A stretch of DNA of 64,000 bases, taken from Blautia parvula (GTDB lineage: Bacteria; Bacillota; Clostridia; Lachnospirales; Lachnospiraceae). The notes under the pieces were generated by a model. It had not been told where the DNA came from and did no database searches. It was given only the letters and a program-made list of their open reading frames with translations. Shown one piece after another: positions 7,687 through 18,700 of the stretch. Positions within the stretch are counted from its first letter, which is position 1. Each line of letters begins with the position of its first letter. Made by a program: the position numbers and the translations under genes. The stretch lies in contig NZ_CP084061.1 in assembly GCF_020215665.1 (NCBI RefSeq), forward strand, positions 4,369,001-4,433,000, in the 5' to 3' direction.

Positions 7687-9165
7687 ATGCTGACAGTCTA
7701 TTTATCAAACAAATATATCAGGATCGTCACAGGCGAATCCTCCTCCGGAAAGGTTAATATCCGGGGGATGTACTATACAATAGATACCACAGGATGCCTG
7801 GTAAACGGCTCCATTGTGGATGAAGAAGCCCTGCTGGATATCCTGAAGGAACAGTGGGAAATGCAGAATCTGCCGAAAAAGGATGTGTATCTGGTGTTGG
7901 ACAGCAGCCAGTTCAATTCCAAAGTTGTTCAGGTTCCGGTGATGAATGAAAAGAAAATGATGGAATATCTGAGCCGTGAATTTACGGATGTGGGGAGAAT
8001 CTCCAATCCTGTTTACGGCTATTTCCCGTTGAACGGGACGGATAAAAAAGCGAAGATCAGACAGATATTTGCCATGACAGTGCCCAGGGACTATGCCCTG
8101 CAGTTCTCTCAGCTTTTCGCAAAGCTGGGGGTAAAGCTTTCAGGCATTGAATGTGCCAACGGAGCCATGATAAGGCTTCTGGAAAAAATGGTGCAGTTAA
8201 AGGGGAAGACCTGTATTGTCCAGTTTGTGGATGAGATGAATCTGACCAATGCGCTGCTGGTAGATGGAAAATATGAGACCTTTAACAAAAAACGTCTCTT
8301 CTCAGAACCGGGAACTCCGGGATACGCAGTGGAGACTGCCAGGGCAGCCAACAACCTGATGCAGTTCGCAAAAGCTCAGAATATCCCCCAGAAAATTACG
8401 GACGTGTACATTGCCGGACTGACAGATGAGGATTATGCGGTCTATGAGGACGGGATTGCCCAGATCAACCCGGAACTGGGCGTGGAACAGTTGGAGACGG
8501 GCGGAAGTTTTGTCTACTCAAAGACGGATGACCCGTATATCAGCTTCGCAAATTTTGCGCTGGCCATAGGCGGTATGCTGAAAACAGACCCCAAGGGCAA
8601 TATTATCACCCAGCTAAAATATACGCCGGAACAGATAGAAAAGAGAAAAGCGAGAAGAAAGATCACCATACCTGTGGGAGCCGTTGTGGGTGTGTTGGTA
8701 CTGGCGTCCCTGATTTTTCTGGTGAGAAAGATCATGCTGGGCAGTGAACTGAAGGCGCTGGAGGAATACAATCAAAGGGAATCCGTACTTGAGGCCTGTG
8801 AGGAATATGATGCGGCTCAGGAGAGAATGTCCGCCATTTCTGCCATTCATACAGGCATGGAATCTCTGGGAGATGAGATCAGTGAGTATCCCCTTGTGGA
8901 CAGCTCTGTAGAAGCTGTGATTACATCCTGCGCGGAAGGGCTTGTCTCCGCGGAGATCAGTTCTTATGATTCCACCACAGGAATTCTAAGCTTTAATACC
9001 AGTGCCGGGAATGTAGAGCAGATCAACCGGTTCATTGAACTTCTCATGGAGGAGGAGATATTTGCGTCTGTGGATTACACGGGATATTCACAGAACCAGG
9101 ACGGAGACTGGAGTGTAAATGTAAACTGCACCATGGCTCCGGTACAGGGGGAGGCGGAAGAATGA
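7687..9165 (+). CDS. PilM-PilN fusion, pilus alignment subcomplex
   Basis: The protein has 492 residues. Residues about 1-300 look like PilM, an actin-like (FtsA-fold) cytoplasmic protein, opening MLTVYLSNKYIRIVTGE and carrying alternating strand/helix blocks and a segment on pilus assembly partner binding. A transmembrane helix follows at about 328-347 (PVGAVVGVLVLASLIFLV). The rest, about 350-492, resembles the extracytoplasmic half of PilN with a helical stretch and then a ferredoxin-like alpha/beta fold. In proteobacteria these are two proteins joined by PilN's N-terminal peptide binding PilM, so here they are covalently fused. The stop overlaps the next start by 4 bp (ATGA), indicating translational coupling with PilO. 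Confidence 0.8.
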   Translation: MLTVYLSNKYIRIVTGESSSGKVNIRGMYYTIDTTGCLVNGSIVDEEALLDILKEQWEMQNLPKKDVYLVLDSSQFNSKVVQVPVMNEKKMMEYLSREFTDVGRISNPVYGYFPLNGTDKKAKIRQIFAMTVPRDYALQFSQLFAKLGVKLSGIECANGAMIRLLEKMVQLKGKTCIVQFVDEMNLTNALLVDGKYETFNKKRLFSEPGTPGYAVETARAANNLMQFAKAQNIPQKITDVYIAGLTDEDYAVYEDGIAQINPELGVEQLETGGSFVYSKTDDPYISFANFALAIGGMLKTDPKGNIITQLKYTPEQIEKRKARRKITIPVGAVVGVLVLASLIFLVRKIMLGSELKALEEYNQRESVLEACEEYDAAQERMSAISAIHTGMESLGDEISEYPLVDSSVEAVITSCAEGLVSAEISSYDSTTGILSFNTSAGNVEQINRFIELLMEEEIFASVDYTGYSQNQDGDWSVNVNCTMAPVQGEAEE

Positions 9166-9863
9166 CACTGAAAGTGACGGAGAGAGATAAAAAAATTCTG
9201 ATCGTGCTGGGAATTGTTCTCGTTATCCTTGGCCTGACAATCGGCGTTCTTATGCCGCTTGCGGAGGATACCCAGGAACTCAGTGAGAAGATCACAGAGG
9301 CAGAGATAGAGAAACAGGAAAAAGAGATGAAGGTGGTCTCGCTGCCGGGGATCAGAACCAGGGAGGAGCAGTCTCAGAAAGACCTTGAAGCTATGCAGGA
9401 CAAATACTACCCGGTGATGAAGAGTGTGGAGATTGACCGTATGATGACCAATACTGCAGTGAACTGCGGCATTCAGGTCACCAATATGGACATTAAAATG
9501 CCGGATTTTACTGTTTACACCACGCTTCCCAATTACTCGGATCTTGTATACGGAACAGAGCAGGAAAACAGTGAAAATACCGCATTTGACGGCATGTATA
9601 CAGCCAGTCTGACCATGAATATGACCGGTTCCAGAGAGAACCTGCAGGCCATGCTGGATGTGACGGTCAGCCAGAACCCCAGACAGAGAGTAACGGATTT
9701 TTCATGGCAGAAGAATCAAAAAGAGGGCAGCAGCGAATATACATTAAGTATGTCAGTTGAAATATATATGTACGAGGACGTTGAGACGTATGTGCAGAAA
9801 CAGCTTTTAGGCGCTGTTCTTGGAGATGCGGAGGCAGAAGAGAGCAGTGAGACTGAGGAATAG
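9162..9863 (+). CDS. pilO: PilO-like alignment protein
   Basis: The protein has 233 residues. It has a short basic N-terminus, one transmembrane helix (about residues 12-33, ILIVLGIVLVILGLTIGVLM), a coiled coil rich in Glu/Lys (about 35-85) and a C-terminal alpha/beta domain. This is the bitopic PilO pattern. PilO pairs with PilN around the PilC platform. The gene overlaps the PilM-PilN fusion by 4 bp and precedes pilB by 11 bp. Sequence identity to PilO is weak by eye; the call rests on topology, size and gene order, which matches pilM-N-O in other systems. Confidence 0.75.
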   Translation: MTLKVTERDKKILIVLGIVLVILGLTIGVLMPLAEDTQELSEKITEAEIEKQEKEMKVVSLPGIRTREEQSQKDLEAMQDKYYPVMKSVEIDRMMTNTAVNCGIQVTNMDIKMPDFTVYTTLPNYSDLVYGTEQENSENTAFDGMYTASLTMNMTGSRENLQAMLDVTVSQNPRQRVTDFSWQKNQKEGSSEYTLSMSVEIYMYEDVETYVQKQLLGAVLGDAEAEESSETEE

Positions 9864-9874
9864 TAGGAGTTAGC

Positions 9875-11560
9875 ATGGACAATAATATCAGAAATGTTCG
9901 TATCGGAGATGTTTTAAAAGAATATGGATATGTCACAGAAGAACAGATAGATGCGGCACTGGCCTATCAGAAGGAACACAAGGGAGTGAGGCTGGGAGCT
10001 GCCCTGACAGATATGGGATTTATTTCAGAGGAGCAGCTTTTGGAGGCGCTTTCCACACTTCTGCAGGCGCGTATTATTGATATTTCCACCATAGAGGTGG
10101 ATGTGGAGGCAGTACAGAAGATTCCGAGGCAGCTTGCGGAAAAATACGATATGCTGGCTGTAAAACAGGCCGAGGGCGTGCTGACCATTGTATTAAATGA
10201 CCCGCTGAACTTCTACGCTATTGAGGATATCCGGCAGCTCACAGGCATGCAGCTTGAAATCTGTTTAAGCGGACTTTCCAGCCTCAGAAATGCCATAGGA
10301 TACTATTACAGTGAGGTGGAAGCCAGAAAAGCAGCCAGTGTGGCGAACGAACAATTTGAGGATCTGGCACTCACGGATGAATTTAATATTGAGGAGGAGG
10401 GGGATGACGATACACCGATCATCAACCTGCTCAGCCGGCTGATCGACAGGGCGTATAATACCAATGCATCGGATATTCATATTGAGCCGTTTGAGGATAA
10501 GACCACGGTTCGTATGCGTATCGATGGTGTCATTGTTGAGTTTGTGACTCTGCAGAAAAACCTTCATGCTTCTCTGATCGCCAGGATCAAGATTCTGGGA
10601 AATATGGATATTGCAGAGAGAAGGATTCCGCAGGACGGGCATTTCCGTATGAAGGTTGCAGGGGAATATGTGAATATCCGTGTTTCCGTGATCCCTACCG
10701 TATTTGGGGAGAAGGCGGTGCTTCGTCTTCTGGCGAACAATTCCAACATTGATTATCCGGAGACCTTCGGCATGCATGAGGAGGATTATAAGAAGCTGAA
10801 ATCCATGCTGGGGTCACCAAACGGGATCATTTATTTTACAGGCCCGACAGGGTCAGGCAAGACAACGACCCTTTATATGATACTTTCGGAGCTGTCAAAA
10901 CGGGCGGTGAATATTTCAACCATAGAGGACCCGGTGGAGAAGAACCTTCCGAAGATCAATCAGATGCAGGTAAATAACCAGGCAGGACTGACATTTGAGG
11001 CAGGGCTTCGGGCGCTGCTCCGTCAGGACCCGGATATTATCATGGTCGGTGAGACCAGGGATGTGGAGACGGCATCTATTTCCGTGCGTTCGGCCATCAC
11101 AGGGCATCTGGTATTTTCCACTTTACATACAAATGACGCGTCATCCTCTGTCATCCGTCTGGAGGACATGGGACTGCAGCCCTATATGGTGGCAAACTCC
11201 CTGGTTGGTATTATTGCCCAGAGGCTTATGCGAAAAGTATGCCCCGACTGCGGGGAGGAGAGCATTCCCACAGCGGAGGAGAGAAGAATACTGGGAACGG
11301 ATATTAAAAAAATCATGCACCCAAAGGGCTGTCCCCAGTGCAATTATACAGGTTACAAAGGCAGGGTTGCAATACATGAGGTTCTCATGATAGACAGACA
11401 GGTGCGGCAGATGATCATGGACGGTGCCTCCGCGGAGGCAATCCAGGATTACGCTGTGGAGAACCAGAATATGAAGACACTGAAGGATGCCGGCCTTAAG
11501 ATGGTGGAGGACGGAGTCAGCAGTGTGGAAGAGTTGAGAAAAGTGGCTTACTATAAATAG
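9875..11560 (+). CDS. pilB: Pilus extension ATPase PilB (GspE family)
   Basis: The protein has 561 residues. The N-terminal MshEN domain (about 5-150) begins VRIGDVLKEYGYVTEEQID; in several homologs this domain binds c-di-GMP, but that is not shown here. The hexameric ATPase core has Walker A GPTGSGKT (323-330), Asp box SDIHIEPFEDKTTVRMRIDG, Walker B DPDIIMVGETRD and the His box LVFSTLHTNDASS. A zinc site is formed by C456, C459, C486 and C489 (CPDC and CPQC), typical of PilB/GspE and absent from PilT. It powers pilin polymerisation. The downstream pilT begins 26 bp after the stop. Confidence 0.95.
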   Translation: MDNNIRNVRIGDVLKEYGYVTEEQIDAALAYQKEHKGVRLGAALTDMGFISEEQLLEALSTLLQARIIDISTIEVDVEAVQKIPRQLAEKYDMLAVKQAEGVLTIVLNDPLNFYAIEDIRQLTGMQLEICLSGLSSLRNAIGYYYSEVEARKAASVANEQFEDLALTDEFNIEEEGDDDTPIINLLSRLIDRAYNTNASDIHIEPFEDKTTVRMRIDGVIVEFVTLQKNLHASLIARIKILGNMDIAERRIPQDGHFRMKVAGEYVNIRVSVIPTVFGEKAVLRLLANNSNIDYPETFGMHEEDYKKLKSMLGSPNGIIYFTGPTGSGKTTTLYMILSELSKRAVNISTIEDPVEKNLPKINQMQVNNQAGLTFEAGLRALLRQDPDIIMVGETRDVETASISVRSAITGHLVFSTLHTNDASSSVIRLEDMGLQPYMVANSLVGIIAQRLMRKVCPDCGEESIPTAEERRILGTDIKKIMHPKGCPQCNYTGYKGRVAIHEVLMIDRQVRQMIMDGASAEAIQDYAVENQNMKTLKDAGLKMVEDGVSSVEELRKVAYYK

Positions 11561-11586
11561 CAGAAATGAAAATGGAGGATAAAAGA

Positions 11587-12636
11587 ATGTACGACCTGAA
11601 TCAGCTGATCATGATGGGAAGGGAAGAGAAGGCTTCTGACCTTCATATTTCTGCGGGAATGCCGCTTATGATGCGTGTCCACGGTAAACTGGAGCAGACA
11701 TTGGTCCAGCCGGATGAACAGGAGACAGAGGTTATGCTGTACGGGCTTCTGGATGAAAACCAGAAGACACGTCTGGCAGAAGGGTATGATATTGATTTTG
11801 CCCTGGAGACACCGGACCACAACAGGCAGAGGGTCAATGTTTTCAGGCAGCAGGGAAAGATTGCCGCCACGATCCGTCTGCTGAACAGTCACATTCCCAC
11901 ATTGGAAGAACTGCATATGCCGAAGCTTCTGTACAAACTGGCTGAGGAGCCCAGGGGGCTGATTCTGGTCACAGGACCTACGGGCAGCGGTAAGTCTACC
12001 ACACTGGCCGCTATGATCGAACATATCAACCAGACCAGGGCAGAACATGTGATCACGATTGAGGACCCTATCGAGTACACGTATCAGAGCAAAATGGCCC
12101 TGATCCATCAGAGGGAGACGGGAAGAGATGTTGTGGATTTTGCCTCTGCACTGCGCAGTGCGCTGCGTGAGGACCCGGATATTATCCTTGTGGGTGAGAT
12201 GCGTGATTATGAGACCATTATGGCAGCGCTTACTGCCGCTGAGACAGGACATCTGGTTCTGTCTACGCTCCATACAACAGGTGCGGCGCAGACCATTGAG
12301 CGTGTCATTGACGCCTGTCCGGCAGGCAGCCAGAACCAGGTAAGAACGCAGCTTGCCGGTGTTCTGAAAGGGGTTATCACACAGTGTCTTATGCCTGTGG
12401 ATGACGGGACAGGAAGGATTGCGGGAACCGAGATCCTGCTGGGCACAGATGCCATCACGAACCTGATCCGTGAGAATAAGAGCCACCAGATGGGAAGTAT
12501 GATGCAGTCCGGCGGTGCTACAGGAATGCATACGCTGAATATGGATTTGATGAGACTGGTGCGTGAAGGATATATAAAGAAAGAATCAGCGCTTCAGTAT
12601 ACGAATGATAAGAGGGATTTGGAACAGTATTTCTAG
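11587..12636 (+). CDS. pilT: Pilus retraction ATPase PilT
   Basis: The protein has 349 residues. ATG at 11587 follows GGAGG by 8 nt; ATG at 11566 in the same frame has no site. It has the PilT layout: an N-terminal PAS-like domain opening MYDLNQLIMMGREEKASDLH, Walker A GPTGSGKS (130-137), Walker B DPDIILVGEMRDYETI, His box HLVLSTLHTTGAAQTI and a C-terminal half with GVITQCLMP. It lacks PilB's cysteines. It drives retraction, so this pilus should support twitching or DNA-uptake-type retraction. Having both motors in one operon indicates a complete machine rather than a competence pseudopilus. Confidence 0.95.
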   Translation: MYDLNQLIMMGREEKASDLHISAGMPLMMRVHGKLEQTLVQPDEQETEVMLYGLLDENQKTRLAEGYDIDFALETPDHNRQRVNVFRQQGKIAATIRLLNSHIPTLEELHMPKLLYKLAEEPRGLILVTGPTGSGKSTTLAAMIEHINQTRAEHVITIEDPIEYTYQSKMALIHQRETGRDVVDFASALRSALREDPDIILVGEMRDYETIMAALTAAETGHLVLSTLHTTGAAQTIERVIDACPAGSQNQVRTQLAGVLKGVITQCLMPVDDGTGRIAGTEILLGTDAITNLIRENKSHQMGSMMQSGGATGMHTLNMDLMRLVREGYIKKESALQYTNDKRDLEQYF

Positions 12637-12710
12637 AGCGTGTTTCAGACGTATTTCTGCACATGTGGTTCCCGGTGAAGACAGCGGGGGCGGGTTGGAA
12701 TAAGGAATGA

Positions 12711-15700
12711 GTGGATTATATGGAAAAAGGGGTATTGCACGGGAATATTGATAAAAACAGAAAAGGCGGGAATAAAAACCAGGGTGGATATACGCTGGTT
12801 GAACTTATTGTGGTCATTTGCATTGTGCTGATACTGGCTGGAGGGGCAGTGTTTGGTGTGATGACGTGGATACGGTGGTCGCAGTTTAAGGAGCAGAATG
12901 AGTATGCGAAGACGCTTTTCAGTGCGGCGCAGAATCAGTTGACAGAGTACAGTGAGAATGGACGTCTTGATAAATTCCGGAGAGTGCTGGCCTCAGACGG
13001 CGGCTATAAAAACAAGGTTAATGTGAAAGATTTGTTTTACAGTGAAGAGGAAGGCAGTGAAGCCTATGAGAAGAGACTGGATCTTCTCTGGCCTGCAAGT
13101 GCCGGCAAGACAGACAAGGAAAAATACAGAGGTGAAATCTGTTATCTGAAGGGCAACGGGGAAACCTATAAGCAATATCAGGAGTATAAGGCCGGAAAGG
13201 GAGAAAAACCGGATGAGGAGATTCTTGCGCTTTACGACCTGCTTCTGCCCTATGTATATGACTCGTCTATTTTAAATGCGGCAGTCTGCGTAGAGTTTAC
13301 TCCGGAAGAAGGTCAGGTTTTTTCTGTTTTATATAGTAATCAAAACGATGATTTTGAATATAACAGCAGTAATCATGCAAAAAGGGGAACTGTAGATATC
13401 ACCAACCGTGAGACGAGTGTGAGAAAAGAGCGGATGGTAGGGTATTACGGTGTGGATTCTCTGGCCGTTGCAACTACGCCTAAGGCGGAACAGCCGTCAA
13501 TCAAAAAGGTAAAGCTTAACAATGAGGGGACCCTTAACCTTTCCTTTATGGTAACGAATAAAGATGGAAATGCTGTCACGAATATGGATTACACAATCCT
13601 GGTGCTTGACAAAGATACAGACAATGATAAGGAAACACAGCGGCTTAAAATTGTACTGGATGGCAGAAAACTTACCAAAAAAGAGAATACGTCGGAACCT
13701 ATAACATGCAGTGTGACCCGGTATGATACTGACGGGAAAGAGTGGACTACCAGTGATTACCCCATGCTTGCCTGGCTGGAGAATGAAAACACGGTACGTC
13801 TGATCCTGGACGCCGCAGATTTAAGTGCTGCCACCTATTATTATAATGAGCTTTATGGCAGCTACCAGGATAACCCGAAGACGACCCCGATTTTAGATAA
13901 TCTGAAAAATACATATAGTTTTCACAGATTCTGTGTGGATACAGAAAACATACTCTGTAAAGTGAAGGGAGTAGGAAAAGATTATAAGCCTACGGCTGTG
14001 AGAAAAAGCAATGTATCCCATACATATTTTGGGGAATATACAAAAAAAAGCAGCAGTGGGACTGAAAAGGTCACATATACACTTAAAAATGCACGACATC
14101 TTTATAACGTACGCTATGTGGAGGATTTTACTCCTAAAAAAGCTGTGAGTGGTGCAGCGGACAGGGAGTGCACCTATCAGCTTGCAGAGAACATAAACTG
14201 GCAGAAATTTATTAAGGACGGATATCTGTATGATACAGATAATATTTACAAAAAGAAGGATTGGAATTCTCTTACGGCACAAGTGACGCCTGTCAAGGAT
14301 ACAGCCACGCCTTTTCCGTCAGTTGGGACCTTGAAAAGCACATCTGTTTTAGAAGGTGCAGATGAGAAGACAAATACGATCAGCGGACTGATCATAAAGG
14401 AAGATGCGAACAGCAGCACAGCTGTTTATGGTACTGAGATTAATAATGGCAAAGACGGCAAGAGTACAATACAGTATATAAAAAATGGTCCGGCTGGTTT
14501 GTTTGTAAAGAACGAAGGTAAGATCACCAATATGGTACTGGACCAAATCTCAGTGGAGGGAAGTGCTTCTGTCGGTGCTTTCTGCGGAGAAAACAAAGGC
14601 ACTCTTGTGGATTTAACGGTTGCCAATTCGGATGCAAAAAATATGCCAAGCACTGTAGTGGGCAAAACAGATGTAGGAGGCATCGCAGGAAAAGATACAG
14701 GGTCTTTGCAGATGCGGTATAAAAATCTGGTAAATCGCGCATCTGTCAGAGGTGTAACTTATGTAGGCGGTATAATCGGGCAGTTGAAAGTGGAGAAGGA
14801 CGATAAGACTGCTCTTATAGAATGGTGCAAAAATTATGGTGCAGTGGAAGCTGCGCCTGTTAACCTTGAGAAAAACCAGGATAAAAAGAAAATGCAGGAA
14901 ATGCTTTCTCAGGCGAAATATATCGGAGGAATCGTGGGATTATGCAGCAACAAAACGAATAAGGCCGATAATCTGCAGGTGAGCAACTGTGTCAGTTCTC
15001 CTCAATATTTACAAGAAGACATGGAAGAGCTTTTTGCAGCAGATGAAAAGCTTCTGGAAAAGCTCAATGGCGTCTATGTGGGCGGCATTGCAGGATATAA
15101 TGAAAACAGTAAGATCATCAATTGTAACACGGAACAGGAAAAAAACAAAGAAGGTTATATATTTGGTTATCAATATGTGGGGGGAATTGTAGGGTTCAAT
15201 GAGAGCCTTGCAGAGGCAAACCTGGATGGTAAGGATGAAAGTAACCGGGGGGAAAAGAACACAAACGAAGCGAATGTGATCGGCTGTGATTATGTGGGAG
15301 GAATCTGCGGAATCAACGCGGCACGAAGCGGGGAAGATAACGAGTTTCATGTAGCAAATCCGGATTATACTCGAAACGAGGAAAAGATTGTAGCGAACTG
15401 GATAAATGAAGGTATTGTTGCAGGGTATGGGAACTATGTGGGAGGTATTACGGGACTGAACACAGGTATTGTGGAGAACTGCAGCAGTGAGGTAGCTGCT
15501 GATGATACCGCAAGGAATATTACAGATGCGGCCAGTCTGAAGGGAGATTATGTAGGCGGCATTGCGGGATATAATAACGGTAAGATAACATCAGGTACCG
15601 TTTCCGATTATCTGAATACAACCATTCGTATGGTATGCTACATAACAGGCAGGAATTACGTGGGCGGAATCGTGGGTTACAATGACGTGGACGCATCTGT

Positions 15701-18700
15701 GGAAAATTATGAACTGGAAGGCGGATTTATCAAGGGTACAGGTGTCTTTGTCGGAGGATATGCCGGATTTAATTCCTCTGTTGAACTGCTCAGAGATAAT
15801 ACGTTGAAATCCAATCCCAATGAGGTGACTGGCGGATATTGTGTCAGCGGTACCATTGGAGGGAATATTATTTCTACAGATGACCGGATCAGCACAGAGT
15901 TTACAACAGATAATTTCCTGGGTAAGGTGTATGCAACAGCATTTACCGGTGGTTTTATTGGATATAATAGAATTTTACCTGATTTAGATGTTGACGCAAA
16001 GTCTTTTATTACAAATTTATCTTCCCTGATTACGGAAGCAGTTTCAGAGGAAAAAAGTCTCAGTGAAAATGTTAAATATATAGATGATAGTGATTATGAC
16101 CCTGAAGGAAATAAGAGTGAAGGTACGTTGACTATAAAGGGAATCCAGGAACATGAAACGGAACAGTCCATGCGTTTCGGCAGTCTGACAGGGGACATCT
16201 ACGTGGGCGGCGTCATAGGCTATAATTCACCGTATACCTCACTGACCATAAAGAATGTTGTGAATAAAACGCCTATAACAGCATTAAGTGCTATTGAAAA
16301 TGATAAAGAATCCCAGAATGAGGATCAGTATGGTTTCTTATATTCCTATGCCGGCGGTGTGATCGGCAGATCCGGAATATGGGTAGAGATTGATAATTGC
16401 CGAAACATGGATGTGGGAGATGTTGTGACTCAGGGCACTTATCTGGGCGGCATTTGTGAAGTCAACGAAGGCCTGATCAAGAACTGCAGTGTATCCAGTA
16501 TCGGAACTGCAGGGCGCAGCTATGTGGGTGGAATTACAGGGTTTAATAAGGGAGAAATAAAAAACTGTTCTTTTACAAACAAAACCATAACCGGAAATGA
16601 TTATGTAGGGGGAATAGCTGCCCAAAATTACGGAACCATAAGCGGCACCTGGTTATTCGGTGGAATCGTTAATGCATCCGGTTCTTATGTAGGGGGAATT
16701 GCAGGGGCAAACAGTGCAGAAGGGAGCATAATACTCATACAAGACGGTGATTCCGTATCTGATACGAGTATGGCAACTGCAAACGCGGAAATCAAAGCTG
16801 GCGGAACTTACGTCGGTGGTATTACTGGTTATAACGCCGGTCAAATTCAAAATAAAAGGAATGTTAATGATAGTGAAGATTTTGAATTCTTCACATTTAC
16901 AGGCAGTATAATAGGCGATAAAATGGCAGGCGGATTTGTGGGGGAGAGTGTAAGTGAAGATCAGGTTATAAAGAATGTGAAAAATGCTGCTATTGTAGTT
17001 GCCGGGAACGGAAATGCCGGGGGAATAGTTGGGATAACTTCAGGCGGGATTGACAATTGCTGGAACGCCGGGAATATTTCTGCAGCAAGTGAAGGTGATG
17101 CAGGTGGAATTGTGTCTGTAAATTATTCAGATATTAAGAACTGTTCAAATACAGGAACTGTTTCTGCAGCAAATGGCATGTGCGGAGGAATCACAGGAGA
17201 AAACAGCGGTATTATAGAGGATTCTTTTGTACGGGCAGGGAATGAAACGCTTATTTTTGAAGGTATGAAATGTGCCGGAGGAATTTCAGGTATTAATAAG
17301 GGTACCATATCCGCATGCAAGATTACCGGAAATCAGGGAATGCCCGTTATAATATCCAATACGGTAAACAGCAAAGTCAGTGATGTGGGTGCGGTGACCG
17401 GAATTAACTATGGTAATATATTGCTGACAGAAGACGCCGTGGTCTTATGTGAAGTGAAAACCTACACCTCAGGAAGCAGCATAGGCGGTATTGCCGGAAG
17501 TAATTTAGGAACAATTGCAAATTCAGGCATCAAAGATATTGAAAGTAATTCGGCAGTGGTCCGTGATACAAAGATTGGTTTTGCAGGAACAAATGCAAAC
17601 TATGCCAATATTGGCGGTGCTTCAGGAGTAAATGATGGCAGTATAAATCGTTGTAATATTTCTGCAGATATAACAGGAGACCTGGGAACAACTGACACTG
17701 GATATGGAGGTATAGCAGGTGTAAATAACAGCAGTATATCAAAATGTGCCTACAGCGGAAATCTTCTTACCAATGGCTCAGCAGATAATATTGTAAATCT
17801 GGGAGGTATTGCCGGAAGAAATAACGCAGGCGGAAGTATCAGCAATTCCTATGTTGGATTCCGTGATAATACCCTGATTGAGACGGATAAAGACGCAAAA
17901 AAAAGCGGCGTCGGCTATGCAGGAGGGATTGCAGGTTGGAATGACGGGTATGTGGCAGACTGTGATAATTACTCCAATTCAACGAAGAATGTGCAGATAA
18001 ATAACCGAAGCGGCCACACCGGCGGCATTGTGGGATACCAGACCAGCGGCGCGGCAGCTACGGGAAGCAGTGAGAAGGATATACTGTCTACAGGAGAAAA
18101 CTGGAGTGTGAAAACGACAGCGTACTCCAATGATTTCGGAGTCGGCGGTATTATCGGGTACAGTGCCTCCGGTGTCAGTATGCAACATGTGGCCAATTAT
18201 GCGGCAGTAGTGGCAGGAGGAAATTCAGAGAATGTTACAGCAGGGGGGCTGATAGGGCGTTTGGAAAATAAAGACAGCAGTTCTATGACTGTCAGCGATT
18301 TTTACAACTATGGAAATATAAGCGGTAAGCTGAGTGCAGGAGGAATCGGCCGGTTAAAGTATAAGGGAATCGCTATGTCCAACTGTACCAACTATGGTAA
18401 TATCCAGTCTAATGGCTCTGCAGCGGCGGGTATCATTGCAACATTTTATCAGACGGACCAAGGTGCAGCCGTGGTGTTTGATTCCTGCAAAAATTATGGA
18501 AATATCAGTGCCAGAAGTAATGCCGGTGGAATAGTGGGGTACGCCCATGATACAGCAGGAAATATCAAAGGAATCTATACAGACTGCGTGAATGAAGGGT
18601 GTATAACAGGTGGTACGGCAGGAGGAATACTCGGGAACGGAGATAAGCAGGATGCCAGTTTTTACCGATGCAGAAATTATGGAAACAATGGAAACACCAA

